A stretch of 64,000 bases of DNA, taken from the NCBI GenBank assembly GCA_963573315.1, contig OY752142.1, positions 2,294,001-2,358,000 of the forward strand, written 5' to 3'. The DNA is from Entomortierella parvispora (Eukaryota; Mortierellomycota; Mortierellomycetes; Mortierellales; Mortierellaceae). Made by a program: the position numbers and the translations under genes. Below are positions 10,338-23,004 of the stretch, one piece after another. Within the stretch, counting starts at the first letter, position 1, and each line of letters opens with the position of its first letter. Below the pieces are notes generated by a model. That model was not told the DNA's origin. It was given only the letters and a program-made list of their open reading frames with translations, and did no database searches.

Positions 10338-13308
10338 ATGGATGTGACTAGCATTGACACCAAAGAACTTGCGACATTGCCTCCTGCAACCCAAACGGAC
10401 GCAACCCTTGGTCGTCCCAGGAACCAATCAGTGGGGACAGGCATGGCCAGGAACAGGAGGGAGGCCATTGCTCTCGATGGCCTCATGTTCGAATCCGGCA
10501 CAGTCCAAGGGCCACATGAGGTAAGAAGGAAAGACCTGCTCTACCACGCAGCACACCGCCCAGCACACCGCTCAACTTCCGCTCGCTCATTCTTGACAAG
10601 GTCACTGCATTCGGGAATGAGGATAGGTCTCAACATATTGTTGGCGAGAGAGAACAGGACTGAGTACAGCTGCAGAGACAGAGAGGGGGGTGGGGGGGAA
10701 CAACCATCACTGCTGACTCTTGTGGATGAGAGTTGGGATTGGCACAAACAAAAGGATCCATCCATTGCAAACAAGAGTGCTCCAAATGGGAGCCCACAGG
10801 GGAAAGTTGGCTGTTTGACCCTCCCTTCATATATTTGTCCAACCAGCCTCGATTGCTATTAACAAACCTTCACCTCTCCCTAGTCATCTGGGCCCATGGA
10901 CCCGGAATCTCAAAGCAGCTCCGACATCACTCGACCAGGGTCAAGCGGCCCATCTAGCGACAACAGCGCTGACTCTCTGTCGGACGCTGGAACACTGACG
11001 CCCATCGATACCTTGGCTGCGACAACGGGAGCAAATCTCATCGATGCCAACCCCACAATGCTCTCCTCGACCTCCTCTGCGTCCTCGTCCTCGTCCTTGT
11101 CTCCTTCACCCACGATGATTTCTGGCTTGCCATCTGCATTCAGGGACGATGCTATCCATAATCCGGACGTTTCTCTTGCAAACCTGTCTCCCCCTGCAAC
11201 TCGACGCTCAACTACGCAATCGAAGCGTCAAAGCATGTTCTTAGGGGACCATATCATCATATCCCAAGATGGGCCTGAGATTGAAGCACCGTCACCTCTC
11301 GGCTCGGATGGTCAAGAAGACATGAAAGAGGTCCAGATTGAAACTGAAGACCCTTCTCATTTGTTTTGGGTATGGTCAAAATCTTTGCTTGCTACTGACT
11401 TTCCTTACAATAATGCTACAGTTACTAACTCTCACCTGGGGTTGCTAGGTCCCTTTCCATCTCCACCCAGAGATCGCTCCAAACGAATACAACAAATGGT
11501 TGTCAAAACACGGCGTAGATTCTACCGATAAGGATGGTGTTGTCTCCTCTAGGAGTCCTTCCATCTCGCGCCGTAAATCCGTTCTCTCTGCCCAGTACAA
11601 CCCAGAGGACGATCAAGACGAATCGCCCAGCGTACCGGAAAATATCACGGAAGAAACTGGGGAGCATGACTTCCTCTCAGGGGTGTTTTCGGCACCCCTG
11701 GAACAAATGGGCGAGCCGCCACTGAAAACAAAAACATCGCTAAGACGCAGTGTTTCCTTGTCTGTCTCGTCGCCAACAAGTATGTTGAGTTCTTATATCT
11801 CTACTTCAGCCTGAAAATTACCTCGTGGTAGAATTACTGATGTTTGTTTTCCATTGTCTTATATCGTAACAGAAGACCATTTTCCAGTCGATGTGATGGA
11901 CGAGGACATCGCAGCCGTGAAACGACCGGGAGGTCTGGAGAGAGGAGGACTTTCTCTGCTCAGAAGAAGTGCAAGGACCAAAATTCGGAGAAACTCCACC
12001 GCCTCTAATGACACCAGGAATGATGTGTCTCGACTACGACAGACCATTAACGCAAATGGAGAATACCCAGCTGTTAAACTTGTCGACAATGGCCCAACTC
12101 CACGACCTGAACCGGATGGAGAAGAGTCGTCAACGGCTGACGCTGAGAGCCTTGACGAACCTCGAGACGCTGGCAACCAGCCTTTGAAGCGATTTGTATC
12201 GACACTGAGGGACTCCTCCAAGCCGACAATCACAACGTATCTTGAGCCACATCTGTTGGAGCAACAGCGAAAGGAAACTGAAGATCCGATTGAAAGTAGA
12301 GATGAAGGAGACTCAACTCCATCGTTCAGGATCAGTGCCCCTGGAAAACTTGAGAACACGACCGCTGCTACGCTACTTGCTGATACTATTGAGAACGACC
12401 GTCACGAGAGGCAGGAGAACTTTGCCATCAGCTACCCTATACCACCTCCTGTAAAACTGGCGCAGAATCTGCTACAGCAGCCGTCATCTCAACAAAGCGC
12501 ACCTGCAGCATCACAGTCAGGCCAAATGGCAAACAAGAACAAGTATCCAGGCACGCCTAGTTCGCAAGGTGTATCAGCGCACAGCAAAAAACCGTCAACT
12601 TGGTCTTGGCTCTGGGGTAAAGAAAAGGGCACTGAGAAGTCAATGGACCCTAACAACCCTGGCGCCTGGTCTGCACCGACTTCCACAGCCAAGCAGCTAG
12701 CATCCACACCAGCAGTGTCTAGCATCGATACCAATACCCAAATGCTCAACTCTGCCGAGATCACGGTGAAGAAACAGTCTACGCTTTCCATGTTGTTCTC
12801 CAGAAATGGCAAATCCACACCCAAAACTCAGGCCACAACGGCAGAGAGCAACCAGTCGGTGACTATGCACGGATACTCTGGACAAGGATTCGCTACCGAC
12901 AAGCCCAAGTACAGCAACTACAACCGCCTACCAATCCATATTGAGAGAGCTATCTACCGGCTATCTCATGTAAAGCTAGCGAACCCACGACGGCCTCTGC
13001 ATGAACAAGTGTTAATCTCCAATATGATGTTCTGGTACCTTGGAGTGATTCAACAGCAGCAATTGCTGCAACAGCAGGCTGATCTTCAGCAGCAACAACT
13101 TCTGGAGCAGCAGCTACAACAGCAGCAACAACAGCAACAGAAGCGACAGCAGCGCAAGCAACGTCGCTCCAAGTCCCATGAACAAAAATCGGTCGTATCA
13201 AAGCATGACAAGGAATCGAAGGTGTCCCTCCAGAGTACAGACGAGGAAGATGATGTCCCGCTGGGACACTACCAAAACACGCCACGCCAGGCGGTAATAA
13301 ACCCATAA
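10338..13308 (+). CDS. ZDS1: ZDS1/ZDS2-like protein (PP2A-Cdc55 regulator family)
   Basis: Exons 10338-10520, 10884-11369, 11449-11779, 11873-13308 (811 aa). Three family blocks stand out in otherwise Ser/Pro/Gln-rich disorder: an N-terminal REAIALDGLMFE element (about 36-47), SHLFWVPFHLHPEIAP (about residue 220) and the Zds1 C-terminal domain YNRLPIHIERAIYRLSHVKL with LANPRRPLHEQVLISNMMF (about 682-727). The C-domain is followed by a polyglutamine stretch and a basic/acidic tail. Yeast Zds1/Zds2 bind PP2A-Cdc55 and act in mitotic entry/exit and polarity; orthologous function here is inferred. An alternative upstream ATG at 10251 is in frame; 10338 was chosen because the reading before it is low-complexity. 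Phases agree across all introns. Confidence 0.85.
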
Positions 13309-13539
13309 AATATTTCTTTCCATGCACCAAAAAAAAAACGCCGCCAAATCGTTGGAGTCGGCTGATCACAGTCACTAATTCCTTTCAATGGATGGCGCTC
13401 ATCTCTCTTTTCTCTCGCTCTCTCGGCCACACCACTCTTGCCCATCCAAACATTTCAACCTGATCTGCTTGTTCTCCCTTTGCACTTCGGAACCTAGAAT
13501 TTATTCGGTATATACGCGCATTCGTGGTTACGGCGATTC

Positions 13540-15720
13540 ATGACGGTCATGCTCCATCCGATGCGGCCGAGGAACAGGCGAAGAGCAGACACCACTGGGA
13601 CTCAATCCAGTGGCATTCAACCGCCAGTAAAGGTCATCCTCGACCTTGCTGCATACTCTGAGCGTCACGACGTTACTTTGTATTATCTACCTACGTATGG
13701 TACCAGCGGGTTTACAACATCGCACACCATTGTACATCGGCAGAGCGCAAAATCCACAAAATACCTATCGGATAGATCAGCCACAGAGCCCATACTGACG
13801 CAACAGGATGATGGCGCTTTTCAAAGGAACTCTTCTCGTATCCAACGATTGACACGTGTATCAGAGTCGGATAGAGGAATAGTACACCTAGCGCGGTTGC
13901 GCATCACCTCTCTGGTAACCAAGCGAAGTCACGTCAAGTATTATCGAGTCAGCCTGTTGGATTACAATGGCTCTTTTTTTCTAACTGATCTTGCATGGGC
14001 CTTCCAGTCGATAGCCACATCATCTCTGCCTCACCTCTCTCGCCTTGTCTCTCTCCGACTCCAAGGCAATCGTTTAAAAGAACTTCCACTTCAAATCTTC
14101 CGACTTTCATCCTTGCAAGAACTAGATGTCTCTCAGAACTTACTTACTGAGATCCCGGGACTGATTGGCATGCTGGCACCATCGTTACGAGAACTTTTTT
14201 TACAATCCAACCATCTGGAGTATCTACCACAACAACTGGGACGACTGACGCGACTGCGGTTACTGGATCTGGCTGACAATCAACTCCGCTGCATCCCAGT
14301 TGAGGTACAGAGACTCGTCGCCGAATCCTACTCGCCACAACGGAGCAGACAGGATGAGGGAATATTCGCTTCAACGGGCGCAGCCACATCTCAGGATACC
14401 CTAATAGCCGAATCAGGCATTGTCAATGGGTCTAACTCACCTCAGAGTTTTGAGGCGGCTGGGCATGACGAAGCTGGAGGTCATGACGATGACGACTATG
14501 TTCAGATCAGGCAAGGGATGAAGTGCTGGGCTCGAGGTAACCGATTTTGGCAAGTCGGTGTCCCACGGTCGTCATCCACGGACACATTCCCTTCTGTCGT
14601 TGGATCACCAAATGTAGGAGCATCAACAACTCTATATCTCCACTCGGCTATTCCTCTGGATTCAACGAGAGCGCAGCATACGCCTGGAAAGAATAGCTTG
14701 GAGAGAACATCCGGGACGGAACTAGGCGTGACAGGCATCGGCGTCCATTGGGTTAACCCACAGCCCTCTCCATTCTCGCCAAACGGATCTACCTTTCAAC
14801 ATCCACATCATCCAATAGACTCGTCTCCAAGGATACCGCAACAACCAGGACATTTAGTGGACCGAGTGGATTATGTCAGGGACAGTTATACGTCGTGTTC
14901 ATGGACTCTCTCCCTAGCCGATATTTGCTCTCAGATTGCTGGCGAGCGGTTGCACAGAGACCCTCATTACTATTGCCGCGGAGTAGGATGTCGGACCACA
15001 CCTACTAGGGCCAAGGAGACTGTCCCTTCCAACAGTGATGACTCTGGAAGATCCTTCAGTTCGATACCAGGAGATGTGGAGTGCTCTCTTACTCTGATGC
15101 CACAGTGGGCTATCGAGACTCTTGGACTGCAAGATATGGAGAACCGTCATGAGCTTTTAGCCGGAGATATTATAGACGAATACGATGATACGGTATTTTC
15201 TAATAATTGGACGACATCGGAGGAGAAATGCCGAGGCACAATGGAGCTGACCTCGGCCGAGCGAGCGATGCAGAGCGACCATTGTTCCGTATGTCACAAG
15301 CGCCTCTATTTTGAGGGCATGCGCTGGAAAGGTGTCGGTGTCATGGATGAACGAATTGTACCGCTGGAGTGGGTCGCCTGCTCCGTCCAGTGCAGGGGGC
15401 GAGTTGAGAATTGGGGGCGCAGACAAGAATCTAATGCAGACTTTGACGCCGACATGCATGGTAACCTCTCTGAAGTGGCAGGTGATCCAGAAGAGGAGAC
15501 CTTTTTTTTCCACGGGTTTGATCAAGGATTTCAAACCGAAACTACCACTCACCACTATCCACATGAACAACAAGAGCTGCAACAGCAGCCGCAACAACAA
15601 TCGCAACAACAAGAATACCCGAGTCAGATGGGCATAGAGGATAGACTTTCCGTGCGCTATGGACTCTTGCAGTGTAGAGGAAGAGACGAAGATACCGAAA
15701 ATAGAACCCATTCACTGTAG
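13540..15720 (+). CDS. Leucine-rich-repeat protein with C-terminal Cys cluster
   Basis: Single-exon, 726 aa. Residues about 160-257 hold four SDS22-like LRRs: LVSLRLQGNRLKELP, LQELDVSQNLLTEIP, LRELFLQSNHLEYLP and LRLLDLADNQLRCIP. The remainder is mostly disordered, except a conserved-looking cysteine block near 581-630 (CSVCHKRLYFEGMRWKG followed by VACSVQCRGRVENW) that resembles a treble-clef-like zinc site with CxxC and CxxxC spacing. A Gln-rich stretch lies just before the C-terminus. LRR plus C-terminal Cys motif architecture occurs in fungal proteins of unknown role; no enzymatic domain is visible. It starts 231 bp after the ZDS-like stop on the same strand with its own short leader. Confidence 0.8.
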   Translation: MTVMLHPMRPRNRRRADTTGTQSSGIQPPVKVILDLAAYSERHDVTLYYLPTYGTSGFTTSHTIVHRQSAKSTKYLSDRSATEPILTQQDDGAFQRNSSRIQRLTRVSESDRGIVHLARLRITSLVTKRSHVKYYRVSLLDYNGSFFLTDLAWAFQSIATSSLPHLSRLVSLRLQGNRLKELPLQIFRLSSLQELDVSQNLLTEIPGLIGMLAPSLRELFLQSNHLEYLPQQLGRLTRLRLLDLADNQLRCIPVEVQRLVAESYSPQRSRQDEGIFASTGAATSQDTLIAESGIVNGSNSPQSFEAAGHDEAGGHDDDDYVQIRQGMKCWARGNRFWQVGVPRSSSTDTFPSVVGSPNVGASTTLYLHSAIPLDSTRAQHTPGKNSLERTSGTELGVTGIGVHWVNPQPSPFSPNGSTFQHPHHPIDSSPRIPQQPGHLVDRVDYVRDSYTSCSWTLSLADICSQIAGERLHRDPHYYCRGVGCRTTPTRAKETVPSNSDDSGRSFSSIPGDVECSLTLMPQWAIETLGLQDMENRHELLAGDIIDEYDDTVFSNNWTTSEEKCRGTMELTSAERAMQSDHCSVCHKRLYFEGMRWKGVGVMDERIVPLEWVACSVQCRGRVENWGRRQESNADFDADMHGNLSEVAGDPEEETFFFHGFDQGFQTETTTHHYPHEQQELQQQPQQQSQQQEYPSQMGIEDRLSVRYGLLQCRGRDEDTENRTHSL

Positions 15721-16928
15721 TCAGCACCTATCAATAAACTGGACCGCATGGTGCCAATTGCACAAGAACTATGGGATGCCCTGGGAAAAATGTTGACCAG
15801 AACATTTGTGAACGTTAGGGAGGATTGAGGATCTACACAAAGTTGAGAGTAGAGCAAAATCGAGACATGCAGCGTCATTTTACACTTTGACGCTCTCATA
15901 CTTTCGAGAATCGGGGCGAAACAGTTGGATCTTGCTGTTTCGTACCTACATGAATTTTTTGACTAGAGTGATGATGTTTGCTTCTCGTTCCCTGGTCCCT
16001 TGCGAAAGGACTCCCTTCAGTATTGAATTGATGTCATTCGAGAGCAATCGGGCAATCGGGGGCGAAATACCAAAACACTAAAAAAAAAAAAAAAGTGAAA
16101 TGAGGATGCGAAACACGGACCAGCAACGAGAGGTCACTCCCCCTCTAGGGCTGAGGGAAAGAGGGAAGGTACCAGCTTGTGCAGATGTCAAGGGCACAGA
16201 GATCCTCCTGTTTGTTAAGGTGTTTATTTTGCCGATTAGGTCTGAATCCGCGTCGAGAGATCCCGGCGGCACCAGCCAAGGAGGATCACAGCCCGATTCA
16301 ATTGGTACCGTTTTGCGCCTATTGTAAATTTTGTAGTTCAGGTGTGAGGTGCGGTACTCTTGTCAATAAGGAGTCGTACTAGAGCTGTGGTACACACGAC
16401 GGAGGTCTGCTTTCGAGAAACTACACAGAGTAGAATCGGAAGCCAAGTATCTCGGTGTGCAGTCGCTCCCGCAAAGCTCAGCACCAAGGAGATAGATAGT
16501 CTGCGCAGAGGTAGAAAGGAAGAATCGCGGACGATGCCGAGGAAGAGATGGTCGGAGAGGAAGACAGGCCAGAGAGAGGGTGGGAGAAGGTGGAAGCCCA
16601 CACCACAGAGACTCACAAAGAAGAAAGTGAATGAGCCTGAAACAGGATAAACCGGCTCAAGGGCACTTGGCCGACTGACTTTTTTTTTTTTTTTTTTTTT
16701 TTGCTCCACCTCTGCGTCCTCGAACAAAGAAGCGATGTTCCACTCTGGACTCCACGCTAGCCTCTACCGTCATATAAATACCCCCCCTGGGTTCCCTGAA
16801 AAGCAGCCCTTCCGTCGCCTCTCCTCTCCTCTCTTTGTCCTCGTTTCCTTTTGCCAGCTCGTCTCTCTCCTCTTTTGTCCTTTTCGCCTTATTTTGCTCT
16901 CACATTTCAAATAAACACCTTGTCCACA
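15721..16928. other. Intergenic region, LRR gene to F-box gene
   Basis: About 1.2 kb. It contains an A run after 16080, a 22-nt T run at 16681-16702 and the F-box gene promoter. ORFs on either strand are short and compositionally non-coding. Confidence 0.6.
16773..16780 (+). promoter_or_regulatory. TATA box of the F-box gene
   Basis: TATAAATA followed by a C run, 149 bp upstream of the ATG at 16929, then a pyrimidine-rich leader. Confidence 0.65.
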
Positions 16929-18376
16929 ATGATCCCCTGTGCGCCTTCAAGTATGGACTTGAGCTTTATCGCCCCTGCACCCACATCTTCGGCCGACCTG
17001 CCAGAGAATATCTGGCTTGATATCTTTGGTTACTTGTCACTCGAAGAAAAGTTCCGCGCCGCAGCGTATGTCCAAGTCCATACCATTGCTCCTGTACCTG
17101 TGCCTGATGATAGCAATTATTTAATAGCATGTTTCTTTTGACATCCTTTAGGACTTGCCATGCATGGCACAGGATTCTTACAGATCCCTCGCTCTACACT
17201 CATATCTCGCTGGAGTACATGGAGTTTAACACACTCGTTCTATGCATGCAACAACTGTGCCGTCTTGCCTCTCGCGTCCGAACTCTCAGGATTGCCAATT
17301 GCTACTCGTCCTTTATCTCGAAGACGACAGTCCCGGTGCAAAACTCGGCCATCATGCATCACTTCCCCCAACAGCCTGGCATGCACTCGCTGTACTCCCA
17401 TATCACCTCATTTACCCTTCCTCGGCGTCGCGAGGAGTATCGGAAACTTGGATTTACTTTACACCACGAATTTTCTCGGGCCCTGGTTCTCTTGATGGAG
17501 AAAAGTCAGGACTCTATCAAGTGCCTGGAAATCCAGGACAATTACCTGGACCTGGAAATGACAGAGCTTATTTTCTGTATTGTTCGATACGGTCGTCATC
17601 TTGAGCACCTCCTGTACGACGCCAACAGGGACGGAGGATTTGTGGCGCCCGAGATTGTTAGTGCAATCACAGCAGCCTGCCCAAACATCAAGAGCTTCCA
17701 AGGTCAACATGCCATCTCGGACACTGTCCTTCGTCGAATGATGACTGGCTGGGAACATCTCCAGGCTGTCACCCTAGCCCCTTACCAGTCACCATCCATG
17801 GGTACAAAAGAAGTTAGCATAGAGGGCCTTTGGTTCTTGCTTGATTGTGGCAAGATCGAGTCCCTTGAACTCTTGGATCTGTCCTGCATCACCAATGACA
17901 ACGTCCGCTCAATGATGCTCCGAGTCAAGCAACTTGAAGCCAACTCCATGGAACGAGCTGTGAACTCGCCTCTTGGCCATCCCTTTGCACACCACCAGGC
18001 GTATTTTGGTGCCGCCAATGACTCCACAGCTTCAGATACTTCCCGAGCTCTCCCAGGCGCGTCCGTTCGTCATTTGACCATCACCAAGTACACTTCATCC
18101 CCGCTGACGCTTCCCGGGTTCGGAGCCTTGCTCAAGCTTTTCCCCAACCTCGAAACGCTCAAGATGAAGACCAACTTTTTTGCCTATGATCATAACTTCC
18201 AAGGTATCACCAAGGAGATTTTTGAGGGTGAGATCACCTTAGTCGAAGACATGATCCGGGCAGAAATGACCGATAGATGGGGCGCTGAAAACCTTGGGTC
18301 CAGCTGGAGCAGCGAATGGCGGGCGGCCCTGACAGAAGAACAGCGTCTCCGAGCTGGAACTGTTCGCTTGCACTAA
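16929..18376 (+). CDS. F-box protein with leucine-rich C-terminal region
   Basis: Two exons, 16929-17065 and 17152-18376 (453 aa). The F-box occupies about residues 20-55: ADLPENIWLDIFGYLSLEEK, then FRAAATCHAWHRILTDPSLY with the intron inside it. The rest is an irregular leucine-rich fold (VRTLRIANCYSSF, IKCLEIQDNYLDLE, LELLDLSCITNDNV, PNLETLKMKTNFF) of the kind that selects substrates for SCF ubiquitin ligases. F-box proteins bind Skp1 and recruit targets; the target here is unknown. Such F-box/LRR proteins are numerous in Mortierella-type genomes. Start at 16929 fits the TATA box and the domain position. Confidence 0.85.
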
Positions 18377-18556
18377 GCTTGGAGTCCCCTTTCACCTTGT
18401 ATACCTGCAGCACCTCTTACAACATACAATCATTAATAATAAATCCTAAAAGTCCTGTCACTTTCTCATCCGCTCTGGAGGCCCCTTAATTGAATCCGAC
18501 ATATCACTCGTGCTCAGGCCACGACTACTTTTTCCTCCTTTCTAACTATTCTCAAA

Positions 18557-20206
18557 ATGGTATGACTGCTGACGTGCTGTCACAGTATGCGGGGCTGGAA
18601 ACCAACTGGCAATGCATCCATCATCGCCTCAAGGACATCTATCCATCGATCCACTATCGATCCATCATTCAGGGCAGCAGCAGAAACTACCCACAAGCCC
18701 AACCCTTGTCGCTTTTCACGGACACTTCGATATCCGAAGGAACAGAGATCTCATCTTGCATGCATCAGATTACAGCAAATGCACGATCGCCACTCGACCG
18801 CATTAGTGGCATACAACCATATTCCTCTCTTACGAGTCCCTCAATCTACGGTTGTTGTCGAATGATATCTCAGCACAATCGCTACAGCTGGAGACTCTTG
18901 TCGGCATATAGATCATGATCGCCATCACGCGGAATCTGGTTCATGCTTCAAAGGAGTTTTTTTTCTTGCATGGACTGGATCTGGAGTTGGTCTTGGAGGA
19001 GGAATTAGCAAAAGAGATCTCGCTACGATGAAAGAGACATCACCTAACTTTTATTGTCGCCCTCTGCTCTTTCTGGACAATCTAGGCTCGTGGACCCAAG
19101 AAGCACTTGAAGCGTCTTAACGCCCCCAAGCACTGGATGCTTGACAAGCTCACCGGCACTTATGTATGTTTTTGACTGCCTCATTTATCTGTCTGGATAA
19201 AACCCTCAATGGGCATGGGCGCACGGAACAATGGGACCACCTGTGGAATTTCGACTGGACGTCAATACAGAGTCGTAAAGCCACTGGATGATTAAACGAC
19301 CTTCGCTGTCGTTGTCTTTGCGAGTCAGAAACGGTTGAAAATGGCATTTTGTAATATCGGAACAGGACAACAATCTTTACAACTTCAGTGTTGTCAGCTT
19401 TGACACAACAGCAACCTTAACTACCTGGGAAAACATTGCCAATATCTTTCAAATCTCCTACTGCATATACTCAACCTGTACAATGTCGTTGCTTTTTTTT
19501 GTAGGCCCCCCGCCCCACTGCTGGTCCTCACAAGCTCCGTGAGTGCTTGCCTTTGATCATCTTGATCCGCAACCGTCTGAAGTACGCCCTCAACGGTAAG
19601 GAGGTTCAGTCCATCCTTATGCAGCGTCTCGTCAAGGTTGACGGCAAGGTCCGCACTGATTCCACCTTCCCCGCTGGATTCATGGATGCTATCTCCATTG
19701 AGAAGACCGGCGAGAACTTCCGTCTCGTCTACGATACCAAGGGTCGCTTCACCGTCCACCGTATCACCGCCGAGGAGGCCAAGTACAAGTTGTGCAAGGT
19801 CAAGAAGGTTCAGCTCGGTGCTAAGGGTATCCCCTTCGTTGTCACCCACGATGGTCGCACCCTTCGTTACCCCGATCCCTTGATCAAGGTCAACGACACC
19901 GTCAAGCTCGATTTGGAGACTGGCAAGTTCAACGAGTTCGTCAAGTTCGAGGTCGGTAACGTCGCCATGGTCACCGGAGGTCGTAACACTGGCCGTGTCG
20001 GTGTCATCACCCACCGTGAGCGTCACGTCGGAGGTTTCGATATCGTCCACATCAAGGATGTCCTCGACCGCCAGTTCGCCACCCGTCTCTCCAACGTTTT
20101 CGTCATTGGTGAGGGCAACAAGCCCTGGATCTCCCTCCCCAAGGGCAAGGGTGTCGCTTTGACCATTGCTGAGGAGCGCGACCGTCGTCGTGCCGCCAAC
20201 AACTAA
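18557..20206 (+). CDS. RPS4: 40S ribosomal protein eS4
   Basis: Exons 18557-18559, 19086-19163, 19505-20206 (260 aa). The first coding exon is only the ATG: it is followed at once by GTATGA, and the next exon opens GCT CGT GGA, restoring [20 protein letters not shown]. The third exon continues [17 protein letters not shown] with the S4 RNA-binding region ([19 protein letters not shown]), the KOW-type segment ([20 protein letters not shown]) and ends [10 protein letters not shown]. Length equals the family's 260-263. Codon use is strongly C-ending and AAG/GGT-biased, as expected for very high expression. eS4 is a structural protein of the small subunit. Intron 1 is 526 nt, long for this window; no snoRNA could be recognised in it by eye. 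Confidence 0.96.
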
Positions 20207-20582
20207 AGTTAGGATGATTCGCTGTCTATAGTTGTCAATTAAAAAGAATAAGCTGACTCTTGCAAAGAACAATGGGCGTTGAATAGTCCGATCTGTGTTG
20301 AAGCTGAATTGTGTCGCCACATCGAAAAACGGGTGGTGCTGATTGGACTGGGCACAAACCTTCAGATTCGCGTCTCGTGCCCCGTGGGTCAAATCCGTCC
20401 TGCATCTTTTCTTTCTCCTTCTTTCCTTCTCTCTTTCAATCATTCCTTCACCTCTCATCCCCTTATTCAAGCCTCAAGCAACCATCGCCAACGAAACCGA
20501 CTGTCCAGTTTACGCAGCAGAAATCCACTCACAGTGGTAATAAAAGCAACAGCCTTCGCAGCAGCAACATCAAGAAAAAACA

Positions 20583-21784
20583 ATGTCTTCGCCCCGTCGA
20601 CGCATCGAGACCGATGTCATGAAACTGTAAGCGCAGTTCTGCACACATTCAATGGTCAATGGCTTCCTCTGTCTGCCCTGCCACTAAATCATTTCTGGCC
20701 AACATGCCTATACCTCTTTTATCTATTCCTCCAGGTTGATGAGTGACTACGAGGTCACCCTTGTCAATGACAACATGCAGGAGTTTTACGTCCGCTTCCA
20801 TGGTCCCACTGACAGTAAGGCCAAAGAATGAGAACGGGTTCTATCACTGTGCTTATGCACGGCTTCTCTTTGAAGGTCAAGTATGATCGGATCCACTGAT
20901 GCACTAACACACACTTTCTGTATGAAAAATAATAATTACCTAGCACCGTTCGCGGGTGGCGTCTGGAAAGTGCATGTAGAACTCCCAGACCAATATCCAT
21001 ACAAATCGCCTTCGATTGGATTCATGAACAGGATCTTCCACCCCAACATTGACGAATTGTAAGGAATCAACCGACCCTTGGCGGCTTTTCGACTTTCTTT
21101 TTGCCTTTCGCAACATGTGGTGGAAAGAGGGGCAGAGGGGCGAGGGGGAGGGCTGCACAATGCAACCACCGAAAAAGGAGACGCAACACGGACTGACTTT
21201 TTTTTTCTTTCTTCTTTTGTTTGTTTTTGTTTCTCTTTTACGTTCAACATTCAGGAGTGGATCCGTGTGCTTGGATGTGATCAACCAGACGTGGAGTCCA
21301 ATGTTTGGTAAAGATACCTAAAGTCATTGGATTGATGACTATAAAGGATAGGGCCTGCCTGCATAGAGTTTAACGCCCTTTCGATTTGTGGGTCTACTTT
21401 CTAGATATGATCAACATTTTCGAAGTGTTTCTGCCTCAGCTACTTCGCTATCCCAACCCCACGGATCCTTTGAACGGAGAGGCAGCTGCCATGCTGATGC
21501 GGGAGGCAGCCAGTTATGAGCTCAAAGTAAAAGGTACCGCATTCTGGTTATTCGGAATCACCGTAACCAGACGGCTGGCTGTTGGACCTGTAAACCTGGA
21601 ATATCGAGAATTGTTGGCTAACGCTGCAGTATTTGTGTTTTCATGGGGGAAAATAGAATATGTCTCTCGATATGCCACCAAGGATGCTGCAGATGCTGCT
21701 ACGGACGAAAGCTCGTCAGATGATGACATGAGCTCCGTGGCTTCGTTCTCGGATGATGATGATGCTCCAGGTTTGGAGCTTTAG
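20583..21784 (+). CDS. UBC8: Ubiquitin-conjugating enzyme E2 (UBE2H / Ubc8)
   Basis: Six exons: 20583-20626, 20735-20814, 20944-21058, 21255-21307, 21405-21533, 21657-21784 (182 aa). [20 protein letters not shown] and [20 protein letters not shown] match UBE2H, as do [20 protein letters not shown], the HPN motif at about 74-76, the catalytic cysteine (about C85) in [15 protein letters not shown], and [13 protein letters not shown]. The tail is acidic ([20 protein letters not shown]), typical of Ubc8/UBE2H. In yeast Ubc8 works with the GID/CTLH ligase in glucose-induced degradation of gluconeogenic enzymes; that role is family knowledge. Convergent with eIF4E, 146 bp between stops. Confidence 0.94.
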
Positions 21785-21930
21785 AGCTTTGTCAACTACT
21801 ACACACCCACATCCAAATTCAGTCAGCCAAATAAAAAAGTGAAATGTGGTAACTTTTATTTTGGGAGCAACATGCTCCCATTGTGGCTATTATCGCAGCT
21901 AACGGACTCCCGCGTCTCAAGGTACTATAT

Positions 21931-23004
21931 TTACACGGTCCAAGGTTTGCCCTGGCGCTTTGCGTCCTCGTTGTGGCTCTGGAACTCGAGAACACCCTCA
22001 ATTCCTGCAGACTTCTTAAGAGTTTTACTATTGAGAAAGAATAAAGTGCTATGGTTAGCATCGTCTTGAGTGAGGCAATGATTCTCTGCGCTGTTAAAGA
22101 TATCGTATCCTTACCCAAGGCTCATGGCAATGGTCTGGTTGTCTGAAGACCTGGTCCACATGGATATCCTGAAAAAAGCTTTGCGGACAGACACCACCAC
22201 TCCGCAAACCTCATTCTCATACTCGAAAGCCTCGCCAATACAGGCAAGCATCTAGAGAGCGAGGGGGGAAAAAAAGGTATTAATGTTAGTAATACTGCAG
22301 GATCTCTTCTAGGAGATTTTAGATTCGATCCGCAACCGCTTTTGCTTTGGCTGATTGTCCGGAGAACCGCGATTATTTCGGGGTGTATACGTACGGTGAA
22401 GAGCCAGATGTTGTCAATATCAGCCATGGTCTTGTTGCGGGGCAACTGGATGCTCCACTTTCCACCGTTCTTGTTAGCAGGATCTTCCCACATTGGTTTG
22501 ATTCCCTGTTTGAACAAATGGTAGTTGGAGCTGATGGCCAGATCACAGGTCTTCATGATATTGTTGTAAACACTATCAGAGAGTAAAACAGGACTGTTAG
22601 ATCAAAGCACCTCAGGCCAGATTGAGATATTTCGATCGATCTGCAGTCCTCCGCGCCTTTTTTTTTAACTCCACGCAGCCTTTTTCCTACTTCTCTACAG
22701 CACATAGAGCGCGCCAAGGGAAAACGCGGTGGAAGCAAAGAATGGGCAAAGAAAAGAATCTCGCGGATGATTGGAGACGGGGTTTGACAACTTACCCCCA
22801 AAAGTCCTCGACCGTGTCAAAGGTGATGAGCTCTTTGAGCGACTGCTCCCAGTTGTTGGCGTTTGACTTCTTGCCAGGGTTATCGAACCAGAGGGTCCAA
22901 GAGTTGTGAAGGGGATGCTTTGCGTTGAAGTTGACTGGGTCGTTAAAGACAGTAACATACTTGCTGTCGCCAGCAGGCACGGTGAGGTTATCGTTTTGAG
23001 CCAT
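21931..23004 (-). CDS. EIF4E: Translation initiation factor eIF4E
   Basis: Exons 22796-23004, 22395-22572, 22115-22251, 21931-22027 (206 aa). The cap-binding core is clear: [110 protein letters not shown]. The two stacking tryptophans (HNSW.LW region and KPMWED) and the FDTVEDFWG helix used by YxxxxL-phi partners are present. It binds the mRNA 5' cap and recruits eIF4G. The gene is divergent from a candidate eIF4E-binding protein, 862 bp apart. Confidence 0.95.

Noticed and set aside
19421-20470. Long minus-strand ORF (349 codons) opposite eS4
   Set aside because: It is the antisense of a strongly codon-biased ribosomal gene; C-ending codons remove stops on the other strand. The product is a repetitive Asp/Leu/Gly/Val-rich string with no domain.
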